From Bin87 sp965207585 (GTDB lineage Bacteria; Chloroflexota; Dehalococcoidia; Lucifugimonadales; UBA3495): a stretch of DNA of 64,000 nt. Position 1 is the stretch's first letter. Each line of letters begins with the position of its first letter. The position numbers and the translations under genes were made by a program. Of the stretch, positions 26,907 to 36,215 are shown in pieces. Below the pieces are notes generated by a model that saw only the letters and a list, made by a program, of their open reading frames with translations, was not told where the DNA came from and searched no databases. The DNA is taken from contig CBDBMT010000003.1 of assembly GCA_965207585.1 (NCBI GenBank), positions 1,550,001 to 1,614,000 of the forward strand. Direction: 5' to 3'.

Positions 26907-28369
26907 TCAAGAATGAGAGGCAATACCGGATAACTCGGGCTCAGGCCGAACGGTTTTCCCAGGCATTGCTCAAGTTCGAAAGCCAAGGGTCTGAACCCGC
27001 CGGAGTGCATCCCTTGCTGCACAAAGCCAGAGGAGACGCCCTAAGGGGTCAATTGGCCGACCTTGAGGCTGAGCTACGCGAATACGAAGCGCTGAGGGCG
27101 GGACAGTTCGAATTCGACCAACTCAAGACCATCACCGAGTTGCCTGTGGCGCTAATCAAAGCGCGTATCGCGAGGGGGCTCAGCCAGCGCGACTTGGCCA
27201 ACCGCCTGGGCATCAAAGAGCAACAGATTCAGCGTTACGAAGCGTCGGAATATGGGTCTGCAAGCTTGGCAAGGATCAGAGACGTTATCAATGCGCTGGG
27301 TGTGGACGTGGACGAAACACTCCTCGCCGGGCAGGAAAGTACGCCACTGCCTGTCTTGATTAGCCGAGTGTCGGCGGTCGGACTCCCGCCGAACTTCGTC
27401 AGAAAACGCTTGGTTCCTCGCCAGCTATGGGCGTCCGGTCGTGGGTCCGAAGAACCTGCCGAGACGTCCCTTGTCAGCGCGGCGGTTGAAACCATTGGGA
27501 AGATCTTCCAGTGGTCGCCAGGTGAATTGCTGGGTACCAGCGACCTTAAACTTGAACCTGCCTCGGGAAGTACGCGGTTCAAGATGGCCGTCAACGCCAG
27601 TCAAGATCGGGTCAGCGCTTACGCCTTCTACGCTCACTACCTATCTCTCATCGCGATACAAGCGTGTTCACATCGCCCCATCAAACCAGTGCCGACGGAC
27701 CCTAACGATATTATCGCTACAATCCCGTTCAATCCTGAGTTCTCCGCTTTGCAAGCCGCAGTCAACCACGTCTGGGACTTGGGGATACCCGTACTACCCC
27801 TAGATGACCCCGGCGCATTCCATGGAGCCTGTTTCAGGGAGAACGGCCGAAACGTGATCGTGTTGAAACAAAGGAGCACCTCCGAGTCCAAGTGGGCATA
27901 CGACCTTTTCCATGAACTGTGGCATGCCGGGCAAGAACCTGACTTGCCGGAGCGGACGGTGCTGGAGGCGGAAGAAACGGCCCCTGAACGACGAGAATCG
28001 GATGAGGAAAAAACTGCGAGCCGCTTCGCAGCTGCGGTCCTTCTCCGAGGCAGAGCTCAGGATCTGGCCCGCCAGTGCCTGGCCGAAGCCAACCACGATA
28101 TGAGGCGACTAAAGGCTACGGTTCAGAGGGTTGCGGACAGAGAAGGGGTCCCGGTCGATGCATTGGCGAACTACCTGGCTTTCCGCCTCGCCGCTGAACA
28201 GGGGGAGAACTGGTGGGCGACCGCCAATACCCTGCAGCCAGCTGGCAACCCTTGGAGCGTCGTTCGCGACGCGTTTTTTGAGCGCGCGGATTTCACCAAG
28301 CTCGCCCCTCCAGACCGGGAACTTTTGGCTCAAGCCCTCACGCCCTGGGAGGACATGGATAATGCCTGA
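26903..28369 (+). CDS. XRE regulator fused to ImmA/IrrE-type metallopeptidase
   Basis: 488 aa, GTG start with GGAGG six bases upstream, overlapping the previous stop. Coiled N-terminal ~75 residues; XRE helix-turn-helix at about 80-135 (ARGLSQRDLANRLGIKEQQI); zinc peptidase signature DLFHELWHAG with His337-Glu-x2-His341; and a following SRFAAAVLL helix typical of ImmA. Such proteins bind operators and cleave repressors or antitoxins under stress. Probably the switch that regulates this operon, together with the nucleotidyltransferase-like protein. Stop overlaps the next ATG by 8 bases. Confidence 0.9.
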   Translation: MIKNERQYRITRAQAERFSQALLKFESQGSEPAGVHPLLHKARGDALRGQLADLEAELREYEALRAGQFEFDQLKTITELPVALIKARIARGLSQRDLANRLGIKEQQIQRYEASEYGSASLARIRDVINALGVDVDETLLAGQESTPLPVLISRVSAVGLPPNFVRKRLVPRQLWASGRGSEEPAETSLVSAAVETIGKIFQWSPGELLGTSDLKLEPASGSTRFKMAVNASQDRVSAYAFYAHYLSLIAIQACSHRPIKPVPTDPNDIIATIPFNPEFSALQAAVNHVWDLGIPVLPLDDPGAFHGACFRENGRNVIVLKQRSTSESKWAYDLFHELWHAGQEPDLPERTVLEAEETAPERRESDEEKTASRFAAAVLLRGRAQDLARQCLAEANHDMRRLKATVQRVADREGVPVDALANYLAFRLAAEQGENWWATANTLQPAGNPWSVVRDAFFERADFTKLAPPDRELLAQALTPWEDMDNA

Positions 28370-28963
28370 CAATCCAGCTTGGAACGTAGAAGAACCGCTC
28401 GAAAAGGTCACCTGCAGCAGCTCCGATTGCGAGCGGGACTTGCACTCATTCCGTCGTATGTATCCGCGGAAGGGGCAATCATACCGAAACGTGCAGTGCC
28501 GCGTATGCGGCGTGGACCTCATTGATTGGAGCCGACTGGACCGCCAAGACCTCAGCGATGCGAATTACACGATCCGCAGCTTGGAACTGGAACTGATCAG
28601 GCACGTGTACTGGCATAAGCCCTTCGACCAAACGGCCGTCAACCACGCCAAAAGGAAAGGCCGCGTGGGGTTGCGTACCGCAGCGGAACGGAGGTTGATC
28701 AGCTCGTCGCCCCGACCAAGTGCAAACTGCCCCGCGATGGAGGCCAGACTCCATTTACCGGGAACGTCCTCTACTACGCCCAGCACGCCACCGCAACATG
28801 CTGCCGGAAGTGCATCCAAGAATGGCACGGGGTTCCCCGAGAACGTCCGCTAACGAACGAGGAAGTCGGCTACATGACGGAACTACTGATGATGTACGTT
28901 GAAAAGCGGATGCCGGAATTGACCCTGAACGGAGAGAAAGTTCCCCGCCGACGAAGGAGATAA
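28362..28963 (+). pseudogene. DUF4186-like protein, one-base frameshift
   Basis: ATG 28362 gives a natural N-terminal 108 residues (Cys pair VTCSSSDCERDLHSF, CRVCGVDLIDW, RSLELELIRHVYWH) and the protein then continues in the -1 frame from about 28691 (EVDQLVAPTKCKLPRDGG, AQHATATCCRKCIQEWHG) to a TAA at 28963. Restoring one G in the GG run at 28690 rejoins the frames. The family is known to me as DUF4186, with Cys clusters for metal binding; its activity is not established. As written, the first frame would end at 28853 with a wrong tail. Confidence 0.8.
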
Positions 28964-28987
28964 TCGGCAGGTTCGGAGGAAGAAATC

Positions 28988-29992
28988 ATGGGATCTTTGA
29001 TTGACACTGACGACTGGTCTAGACAATGGCGAAGGGCCGGCATAGACGTTGATGCCAGACGGATTCTCGTCACCAATTTCGTAGGGAGCGAACAGGAACG
29101 GGACTTGTCCGAGCCGGCCAACTGCGGAGGGTTGGGGCGGATCAGGCACTTCAAACGGGCCACCAGCCGAGGCTGGCCTGCCAATCCGTTGCCCATCGAT
29201 CCGGCATACAAGGCCCTGGGAACACCTCAAGGCGATTCCTTGCGGGCTCAGGTGTTCCAAAACGCAGTATGCAACTGGCGTTGCTGGTACTGCTTCGTAC
29301 CCTTCAGCCTGCTGTCGGCAAACCCCAAGCAATCTCGCTGGGTTACGGTGCCTGAGCTGATAGATCTATATCTGGAACAGCCGGACAGGCCAGCGGTGAT
29401 TGACTTGACCGGTGGACAACCGGACCTCACCCCTGAGTGGGCACCGTGGATGATCAGGGAAATCCAAGCCCGCGGTCTGGAAAACGACGTCTACCTTTGG
29501 TCCGACGACAACCTGAGCACTGATTATTTCTGGCGGTACCTGAAGGACGACGATATCGAACTGCTCCGCAACGCCAAGAAGTACGGACGGGTAGGTTGCT
29601 TCAAGGGGTTCGACGAGGAATCGTTTTCCTTCAATACGCTGGCGGATGGATCCCTGTTCCAGCGGCAGTTTGACCTGTTCCGCCGTTTCTCCGAATTAGG
29701 CCTCGACCTATACGCCTACGTCACATTGACGTCTCCAACCTCAGCCCAGATAACCGACCGTATAAGACGATTCGTGGACGCGCTGCAGATGGTGCATGAG
29801 AACCTGCCCCTGAGAACCGTACCCCTGGAAATTCAGATGTTCGCGCCGGTACATAGCCGCGTCAAACAAGAGCAAAGGGAAGCCCTCCAAACGCAACACG
29901 CTGCGGTGGAAGTCTGGAGCAGGGAGCTCGAAGACAGGTTCCGCGCGGCGGAACGGACCCTGCCAATAACCGAAGTATCGCTGGTGAAGTGA
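28988..29992 (+). CDS. Radical SAM enzyme
   Basis: 334 aa. [4Fe-4S] ligands Cys95-x3-Cys99-x2-Cys102 (AVCNWRCWYCF) and a TGGQP SAM-binding motif. Substrate domain unlike QueE, viperin or PqqE in length and in flanks. Start ATG 28988 is preceded by GGAGG. Its stop overlaps a GTG of the next gene (GTGA). Located between a metal-binding protein and a DPPW protein; a role in modifying a nucleotide or nucleic acid base is inferred from the neighbours. Confidence 0.9.
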   Translation: MGSLIDTDDWSRQWRRAGIDVDARRILVTNFVGSEQERDLSEPANCGGLGRIRHFKRATSRGWPANPLPIDPAYKALGTPQGDSLRAQVFQNAVCNWRCWYCFVPFSLLSANPKQSRWVTVPELIDLYLEQPDRPAVIDLTGGQPDLTPEWAPWMIREIQARGLENDVYLWSDDNLSTDYFWRYLKDDDIELLRNAKKYGRVGCFKGFDEESFSFNTLADGSLFQRQFDLFRRFSELGLDLYAYVTLTSPTSAQITDRIRRFVDALQMVHENLPLRTVPLEIQMFAPVHSRVKQEQREALQTQHAAVEVWSRELEDRFRAAERTLPITEVSLVK

Positions 29993-31245
29993 GTGGTATG
30001 CCGGCGTCAATTGGCGAGTTTCCGCCCGTGACCGGATATCGACGCGACGTCGATCATTGGATCATTCAGGCGTACGAAGCGGGTGCCAAGGATTTCTGGC
30101 ACTTGGTCTCTCTACTCCCCGGGGTCTTTCCGACCGAAGTCCGGGAAGCCTTGGCGCGATTGGTCGCAGCGTCGAAGGTCCCGGAACATCTCGCGATTGA
30201 AGTTGAGCAACGAAAGCGAGCCAGGGGTTCCGACTCGCAAGTCCCCGGCTCGCCCATGGAAAATCCGCTTGCCTCCGATTGGCGATTCACCAAAGAAACC
30301 GCAGAGTATCTGTTGGAACGGGTTATCGCATCGACCGAACCCATGCAAACCATTGCTCTGTTGGGCTCACCTTCGGTGTACCGCTTGGAGGCACGGCATG
30401 ATGTCCCGAGGAACTTCATTCTGGTCGACCAGAATGAAGCGTTTGCAGCTTGCCGTTCGCATACTGTCTCGTCGGATTCATTCCGATGCCTGGACCTGCT
30501 GCGCGATCTCATTGAGCTGCCAAACGTTAGCGCTGTCCTTGCTGATCCTCCCTGGTACGAGAATGAAACGTTGGCATTCCTGAAAGCGGCGGCTCTGATT
30601 TGCGCTGACGAAGGGCCGGTGCTGCTGGGCGGAACGCCTGACGGCACCAGACCCGGTGTCGCCGATGAGAGGCAGCGCATCATCTCCGGCGCGGAAAAAC
30701 TGGGCCTGAGGTTTTTGGGAACAGAGCGCCTCGCGCTTTCTTACGCCACGCCGTTCTTTGAGTACAACGCCTTGCGCGCTGCGGGATTTGCACACGTGGC
30801 GCCGGATTGGCGTCGAGGCGACCTTTTGATTTTCAGGCGGTCTGGGAACCCACTCCCCGGTCCAACGCCTTCAGTCTCATCCGGGCCCAAGTGGGAGCGT
30901 GTCGATGTCCTTGGGGCCACGGTCTGGGTTCGCCCGACAGAGAAGCCATCGTTCGTTGCCCCCACACTCGTGCCACTCGTCCCAGGGAACGTCCTGCCCA
31001 ACGTAAGTCGCAGGGATGAACGCCGCGGAGAGGCCGATGTTTGGACATCAGGCAATCGGATCTTTCGCTGTGACGGAGCCCATATTCTGTTGCCGATCCT
31101 ACAAGCCATGGCCGCTTCCAAACCGCCTGTCGAAATGGTTGAGCGGAGCCTCGGACATGCCCTGACCCGCCTTGAGATTGAGGAGGTGACCAAGTGCACA
31201 GATCAGGTTGAAGATCTGATCACGGCGGAAGTCCAGGACTTGTAG
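29989..31245 (+). CDS. DPPW-motif methyltransferase-like protein
   Basis: 418 aa from GTG 29989 (ATG 29998 possible). LADPPWYEN (Asp186-Pro-Pro-Trp189) is the catalytic motif of amino-methylating DNA/RNA methyltransferases; strands before it (IALLGSPSVY, FILVDQNEAF) fit a Rossmann fold, but the usual glycine-rich SAM loop is poor, so this may be an atypical or inactive member. The N-terminal ~95 residues look like a helical recognition domain. The C-terminal third is unassigned. Ends with a TAG, ten bases before the ASCH gene. Confidence 0.7.
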   Translation: MSGMPASIGEFPPVTGYRRDVDHWIIQAYEAGAKDFWHLVSLLPGVFPTEVREALARLVAASKVPEHLAIEVEQRKRARGSDSQVPGSPMENPLASDWRFTKETAEYLLERVIASTEPMQTIALLGSPSVYRLEARHDVPRNFILVDQNEAFAACRSHTVSSDSFRCLDLLRDLIELPNVSAVLADPPWYENETLAFLKAAALICADEGPVLLGGTPDGTRPGVADERQRIISGAEKLGLRFLGTERLALSYATPFFEYNALRAAGFAHVAPDWRRGDLLIFRRSGNPLPGPTPSVSSGPKWERVDVLGATVWVRPTEKPSFVAPTLVPLVPGNVLPNVSRRDERRGEADVWTSGNRIFRCDGAHILLPILQAMAASKPPVEMVERSLGHALTRLEIEEVTKCTDQVEDLITAEVQDL

Positions 31246-31255
31246 AGGTTCGTCA

Positions 31256-31801
31256 ATGGGTAGGAGCAAAGTATCCCTGACCGAGGAACTCCTTGCCCAT
31301 CTCAAGCGGACCACCCATGGGCACGTCTTCTGGGAGCGGTACTTGGAATGTCTTTCCGCCTCGGATCCGATCCCCTATTCCGTGCACCTGGCGGTCCTGC
31401 TGCAACCCTATCTCAGATACATCCTGGACGGGTCCAAAACCGTCGAATCCCGTTTTTCGAAGAACCGCATTGCCCCGTACTACGCAGTCGAACCCGGCGA
31501 CGTGATCCTCTTGAAGAAGGCGGCCACCAGGACGGTGTCTGGAATATGCATCGTGCGCAACGTATGGTTTTACCGGCTGGACACCGATGGTTGGGAGCAC
31601 ATCCGCAGGAGATTTTCGAATGCGCTACGCGCCGAAAACCCGTCTTTCTGGGAACGACGCCAGGCCGCGCAGTTTGCCACCCTGATGAGAATTGACGAGG
31701 TGTACGCTTTACCCCCTATCGAGGTGCCCAAGCGTGATCGCCGCGGTTGGGTGGTCTTGCGTACCGGCCGGCAAGCGGCTCTAAACCTGAGTGAGGAATA
31801 A
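31256..31801 (+). CDS. ASCH-domain protein
   Basis: 181 aa. HLAVLLQPYLRYILDGSKTVESRFS and PYYAVEPGDVILLKKA are the PUA-like ASCH fold, including the Lys/Glu-Ser-Arg active-site segment (K-T-V-E-S-R) of ASCH amidohydrolases and RNA binders. Four bases separate it from the kinase. A second, unrelated ASCH gene is at 60113. Likely recognises a modified base or hydrolyses an N4-acyl nucleoside. Confidence 0.88.
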   Translation: MGRSKVSLTEELLAHLKRTTHGHVFWERYLECLSASDPIPYSVHLAVLLQPYLRYILDGSKTVESRFSKNRIAPYYAVEPGDVILLKKAATRTVSGICIVRNVWFYRLDTDGWEHIRRRFSNALRAENPSFWERRQAAQFATLMRIDEVYALPPIEVPKRDRRGWVVLRTGRQAALNLSEE

Positions 31802-31805
31802 CCGT

Positions 31806-32351
31806 ATGAGATGCGCAATCGTTGTTTGCGGTCGGATTGGAAGTGGCAAGTCAACCGCAGTGAACTACGTGGCCGACCGTTTCGGCTATAGGGTGGTTGC
31901 CTTTGGGCGCTACATTAGGGCGGTCGCCGACGCAAAAGGGATCCCAACCCACCGCGAAAATCTCCAGGATTTGGGCGCGTGCCTTTTCCGGTGTAGAGGG
32001 GCTTCCGGATTGCTGCATGACGCGCTGAAACATTTTGGCGTAAACAGCGGCGACTCGGTAGTTTTCGACGGCGTGCGGCACCCGGAAGTGCTGGCCGAAA
32101 TTCGTCAATCCGCCGGCACGACGATCGCCGTGTACCTGGATGTCGACAACGACGAACGTTCCCGGCGTCACCGGTCCAGAGAGGGTTTCGACGTGTCGCC
32201 ATCGGACCATTTGGTCGCCGATGCGCACATCGTCGAAGCTGGTATCTGCCGCCTTATCGACGCTTGCGACGTAGTGTTAGATGCCACTCGGCCGCTATTG
32301 GAAATCCAAGCGATGTTAAGCGACACGGTCTCACGATCACCGGGAGTGTAG
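31806..32351 (+). CDS. P-loop kinase (nucleotide kinase-like)
   Basis: 181 aa from ATG 31806. Walker A GRIGSGKS (9-16), a GYRVVAFGRYIRAVA substrate helix, VVFDGVRHPEVLAEI (Walker B-like), and an RRHRSR lid. Layout resembles nucleoside-monophosphate or dephospho-CoA kinases. Last gene of the seven-gene operon; TAGTAG double stop. In modification operons such kinases phosphorylate an unusual nucleotide. Confidence 0.85.
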   Translation: MRCAIVVCGRIGSGKSTAVNYVADRFGYRVVAFGRYIRAVADAKGIPTHRENLQDLGACLFRCRGASGLLHDALKHFGVNSGDSVVFDGVRHPEVLAEIRQSAGTTIAVYLDVDNDERSRRHRSREGFDVSPSDHLVADAHIVEAGICRLIDACDVVLDATRPLLEIQAMLSDTVSRSPGV

Positions 32352-32428
32352 TAGCGCCCCCGGATAGGTCATCCCGACGCGGTTCTCGGCGAGCGCGCCG
32401 CCCGTCGTTGCGGCCAATACACAATCGG

Positions 32429-32545
32429 TCATTTGAGGTATTGGAGTGCGGCGAAGATCGCAGCCACAATCGCTCCACCTGTTGCCAGAGTGGGCAGTAA
32501 CAATGCCAACCCTGCCAAAGTTTTCTTCCACCAATTGTTGAACAC
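32429..32545 (-). CDS. 38-aa putative small membrane protein
   Basis: GTG 32545. Sequence starts with FNNWWKK and continues as one hydrophobic helix (LAGLALLLPTLATGGAIVAA) ending ALQYLK. No clear ribosome site; the first bases coincide with the guide position of the TnpB remnant, so the ORF may have been truncated by that insertion. Confidence 0.35.
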   Translation of the reverse strand: MFNNWWKKTLAGLALLLPTLATGGAIVAAIFAALQYLK

Positions 32546-32548
32546 CAA

Positions 32549-33318
32549 CCGTTGTAAAAATGGTTGACTATAGTTACACACTATCGTCAGCCGTTCCTGA
32601 AAGCGCGGTCTCTGCCGCGCCGCCGCCCCAAGTATTCAAGGCGACTCCGCCCCGGGTTTCACCAGGGAACACCGAGCGGATCCCCGCTCAGGCCACCGCG
32701 CGGGGGGAGCCCCGCAATTCAGCCTGAACCGGATTGGAGTCACGTCTCCGCTTTCCCAGCCGGTGTTGCGCTGCAAGCGCCGGTCTCAACTGACCCGAGA
32801 TCGCGCCCCAGTACGTCCACACGTGCTTCACTCGTTTCCTCACGGGTACGGTGAAGGCGACCTGAACGCCATTGCCGACGGGTGCCACCCATCGACGTGG
32901 GATGCGCTCGGAGCAGCCGAGCAAACGCCGGGCCAGTACCAAGGCTGCAGCCTGGTGCACGCTGAGCCCGTAACGCTCCATGAACTTCACCCGGCCGATC
33001 ACCGAACTGAAGGCCGGGTTGAGCTGGTGTACTTCCACTCCTTCCCGGTAGCCGCGGGACAGAAAGTAAGCCTTGACCTTGACGTAGCTGAAACTCGACA
33101 GCATCCGGCTGTACCTGAGGCTCTCGCCCTCCAGGGCGGCCTTCTTCTACCGGAAGTCCAGCTTTTCAATCACGATGGGCTTGCCCGCTTCTCTGGCGTA
33201 GGCCACGACATGCGCCACGGCGTCGCCAATGATGGCCTGAGCCTGATGCCGGGACTTCCCTTAGGTAACCAACGGCACACTCAAGCCATTGACGTAGTTG
33301 CCGCTGGCGTCGGTCTCT
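32549..33318 (-). pseudogene. TnpB remnant with omega-RNA tail
   Basis: Minus strand matches the last ~250 codons of the TnpB at 39618, starting around the NYVNG segment, with in-frame stops in its first part and a clean C-terminal half (LSRGYREGVEV, GRVKFMERYGLSVHQAAAL). The ~140-base 3' tail is also conserved and ends at the same ACCATTTTTACAACGG (complement of 32549-32563). N-terminal half lost. Confidence 0.88.
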
Positions 33319-33460
33319 ACAGAGAAACCACGTTCTATCCGAAAATCGTCGTGCACGATGAATCCCCATACAGGCTGCTACGAAATGGCGTTTTATCAGC
33401 CATCGTTCGGATCGTTGGCATGGTCGGACCATCGCCGTCCTTTCAGTCGTGTCGTCTTCC

Positions 33461-34783
33461 TCAACGACCGGCGCAGAGTCTGCTGGCATCGAGCAAACCA
33501 TCGACATGACCGTAGTAATGGATATTGCTGCTGCGAACGCCGGATGCATCCCGCAGACTGACGGAAGCGGAATTGTATCTTCGCACATCGAGTCCGACGT
33601 TCAGAGATAGGTCATAAACCTCAGAGAGGGGTGGCGGCAGCAGCGGGTCGTATTGCGACTTCAGGTAGTCGTACGCGCACGCGCACTGGCTTTCTCCTGC
33701 GATGACGATGAACTCTAACTCGGCAAGGTGATTGATGCCGCGCTCCCGATCTGTGGAGAGATCCAGCGAGTCGCAGTCGGCTACCCAGAGGTCCCGTTGG
33801 GACGAAGCGGAGGCCCGGACCTTCCGGTCGGAGCGCTGGTTGCCGTTCGAAGATCCAGAATTGTCATCTTCCGCTTCCTCGACGGCCCGGCCCACGACAA
33901 AATCGCCGTCCGCCTCGGTATCTTCGATATCGATGCCCTGGGCCCGTTCCAGGAAGTCTGCCACCTCGTCGTAGTCATCGGCGGCACGTTCCGCCGAGCG
34001 CTCGTTGCCGAAAAGCAGCGCGAATTGCACGGTGAACCGTTCGGCGTTTTCGTCGGCCTCGGTCAATGCGAAGACGTACCCCCGGCAGCGTTCCACCTGG
34101 CACCGGTTTCCCAGTTGAGCCTGGATTTGGAAACCATTGTCGAGCTCGTCGAGCATGCGCTTCATATCATTGTCGTCGTCGGCCCGCGCCAACGAACCGG
34201 CGCCGTTGTAGAGGTTCTTGAGGACGCTTTCCGCGGCGTCGATCGACGCGGCGGCAACAATGTACCCGTTGAGCAGCGCCATCCCGCCGCGTTGGGGAAA
34301 TTCCCAGACTTCGTACCCGCGGTAGGAGTCCTCTTCAAAGCCGGCATCCTCCAGCTCATGCCGGATGTCATCGAGTTCGAAATCGCCCTGGACGACGTCT
34401 ACGGCTCCGGAGTTCCAGGTCGCGGTGACGAAGTGATCGATATCCTCGTCGTTGATGCCCAGGTGCTCGCCGCTGAACACCCCGTTGGGGAACAGCTCGT
34501 CGGCGAGAAAGTCGACGGCCAGTATTTCACCGACGTTCGATCGCCGCACCACCTCGGCATCCTCGGGAACGAGGTCCAGAACCGACTTTGGCTGTGGGTT
34601 GCCGCCACTGAAAACGCCCGACAAGGCCATGGCGACCGCCACGATCACGAGCAAAAGAACGAGCCCGGCCGTTCCGCCGCCGATGATCAACCATCGGGTT
34701 GGCAATCCAAAGGGTCCGCGAGAAGGGCGATCGGTCTCGGGTGGGGGTGGGCCAGGTTGTTGGGGCGATGGGTTCGCTGTCAT
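33461..34783 (-). CDS. Membrane-anchored protein with large outer domain
   Basis: 440 aa. Pro-rich cytoplasmic N-terminus (about 1-30), one transmembrane helix at 32-55, then a ~380-residue extracytoplasmic domain rich in Asp/Glu with repeated helix pairs and paired Cys (RCQVERCRG; QCACAY). A Ser/Asn/Arg linker at about 310-330. Not recognised. ATG 34783 is preceded by AGGATGAG. The TnpB remnant lies just beyond its stop. Confidence 0.75.
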   Translation of the reverse strand: MTANPSPQQPGPPPPETDRPSRGPFGLPTRWLIIGGGTAGLVLLLVIVAVAMALSGVFSGGNPQPKSVLDLVPEDAEVVRRSNVGEILAVDFLADELFPNGVFSGEHLGINDEDIDHFVTATWNSGAVDVVQGDFELDDIRHELEDAGFEEDSYRGYEVWEFPQRGGMALLNGYIVAAASIDAAESVLKNLYNGAGSLARADDDNDMKRMLDELDNGFQIQAQLGNRCQVERCRGYVFALTEADENAERFTVQFALLFGNERSAERAADDYDEVADFLERAQGIDIEDTEADGDFVVGRAVEEAEDDNSGSSNGNQRSDRKVRASASSQRDLWVADCDSLDLSTDRERGINHLAELEFIVIAGESQCACAYDYLKSQYDPLLPPPLSEVYDLSLNVGLDVRRYNSASVSLRDASGVRSSNIHYYGHVDGLLDASRLCAGR

Positions 34784-35134
34784 CTTGTCTCATCCTCCTA
34801 ACCCGCGGGCATCGCGCCGTTTTACGGGATTGATGCCAGCCGGGTTTGTACGGTCGTTTATTGCCCGACGGTCAGATCGCCGTCCCACCAGCGCCATCCA
34901 CCATTGCTGGGCGCTCTCTGTAATCCACCATCAACACTCACGAGTCGGCGGATACGGCGGCGCTGTCGGCCACACGGTCGCCGACGCAAGAATGACCATG
35001 TCGGCGTCCCACCGCGGTCGACGTCGTGAACATTGCCATTGGATGGGAGCAGCGAACTGAACCGGGTTCAGCGGGGGAACCACATTGGGAACATGCACGC
35101 AGCGCGTCATCGCGCCGGAGCCGAAACGCCTAGC
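34784..35134. other. Intergenic region
   Basis: About 350 bases between two minus-strand genes. I see no ORF or strong hairpin in it; it presumably holds the promoter of the 440-aa gene. Confidence 0.5.
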
Positions 35135-35686
35135 TCAAGGGCTTTGCCGCTGCGACCACTCGGCGATCGCGTCAATCAGCCGCTGCCGCAACACCTGGGG
35201 ACGGTCCGCCCGTATCCGGACGACAGCGCCGTTGACCAGGTCCAGCTCCAGGTGGCGACTGGACAGGGTCGTGCCCACGAGCAGACCACCGCCATAGGCC
35301 CCGACGCCTATGGAGCGATCGGACGTGTCCGCAAGATAGATCTCCGCAAATGGGATCGAGCGCGTGCGCATACGGAGTAAACCCACCCTGGGGATCACCA
35401 GCCGGTCGGTGGTGACGATCACCCAGCGCTCTCCGAAGGAGAGCAGTCCCGCCTTCCACCAGAAGCGGACCTCCTCGCCCGGCAGCAGGTCGGACCTGGC
35501 GGTATTGAACCGCCGGTTGTTGGCCATGGTCTTGGCCATCAGCAGGTAGGGCAGTACAACCACGAGCCCCACGAGCACGAGCACGACGGTCGCGCCGGGC
35601 AGCGCCGCGTTAAACAGGAAAATCATCACGACCACGTAGACGATCGCGACCAACAGGGGGATCGGAAATCTCGTCACGGCTCCCAT
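35135..35686 (-). CDS. Two-helix membrane protein with PH-like domain
   Basis: 183 aa from ATG 35686 with GGAGG six bases upstream. Two N-terminal transmembrane helices (IPLLVAIVYVVVMIFLF and ATVVLVLVGLVVVLPYLLM), then LLPGEEVRFWWKAGLLSFGERWVIVTTDRLV, the start of a bacterial PH (bPH-type) domain, and a C-terminal helix. Function unknown; membrane-associated. Confidence 0.75.
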   Translation of the reverse strand: MGAVTRFPIPLLVAIVYVVVMIFLFNAALPGATVVLVLVGLVVVLPYLLMAKTMANNRRFNTARSDLLPGEEVRFWWKAGLLSFGERWVIVTTDRLVIPRVGLLRMRTRSIPFAEIYLADTSDRSIGVGAYGGGLLVGTTLSSRHLELDLVNGAVVRIRADRPQVLRQRLIDAIAEWSQRQSP

Positions 35687-36070
35687 GCTGCGCCTCCTTT
35701 TCCGCCGGGACGAGACCCAAGCGAAACTCTGGATCGGTGGACTCCAGCGACGACGGCAGGGGAGCGCCGCGGGCTCACGGCCCCAACCCGCTCCGTGCGC
35801 TGACCATCGATCACGCCAGCCGAATCCCGATCGCCCAACCTGGCGCGGCAGGGCCGTCGACACCTGCTGGGTGAGGGAAAACGGGAAGGAACGCAGTGCT
35901 CGGGTCGCGCCCGGGTTATCCCGCCGTGCCGGCGAAAGGGCGCGGCGACCGGTTCGCCGGCGAAAACGACGTCCGGTAAGGCGGGGACGGCCTGGCGGTA
36001 AGAACCGCCCTCGGCGAAGAGCAGCGGTGTGCGGAACCGCATCTGGAACCCCCTAGCGGCCACTGGAAAG
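35687..36070. other. Region without a supported gene
   Basis: About 380 bases, very GC-rich, open in several frames without a natural-looking protein. Nothing assigned. Confidence 0.4.
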
Positions 36071-36189
36071 GCTTCTTGCCACAGACGCCAGGCCAGATAT
36101 AGGTCCCGCTAGGAGGCATGTAGCCTTCCGCGGCAATCGAACCTATATCTGTTACGCCAAGCGTACGGCCTTGCGTCTGTGGCAAAGCC
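36071..36189. repeat. Long interrupted inverted repeat
   Basis: Left arm GGCTTCTTGCCACAGACGCC.. AGATATAGGT and right arm ACCTATATCT..GCGTCTGTGGCAAAGCC pair over more than 30 bases, with an extra ~12 bases in the right arm and a ~30-base loop. Would form a long hairpin. Could be a MITE-like element, a regulatory hairpin or an element end. Confidence 0.6.
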
Positions 36190-36215
36190 GACGATAGTCG
36201 AGGCTCGCGGGGATG

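Noticed and set aside
31245..31245. Genome-wide reassignment of TAG
   Set aside because: Intact genes such as the DPPW gene, the kinase (TAGTAG), the HNH gene and the 702-aa surface gene end in TAG with no sensible continuation, so TAG is a normal stop for most genes here.
28988..32351. Operon read as a viperin or queuosine pathway
   Set aside because: The radical SAM protein has CNWRCWYCF rather than viperin flanks, and QueC/D/F or TGT relatives are absent.
33728..34801. 357-codon plus-strand open frame
   Set aside because: Antisense to the membrane-anchored 440-aa gene, which has a transmembrane helix, ribosome site and natural composition.
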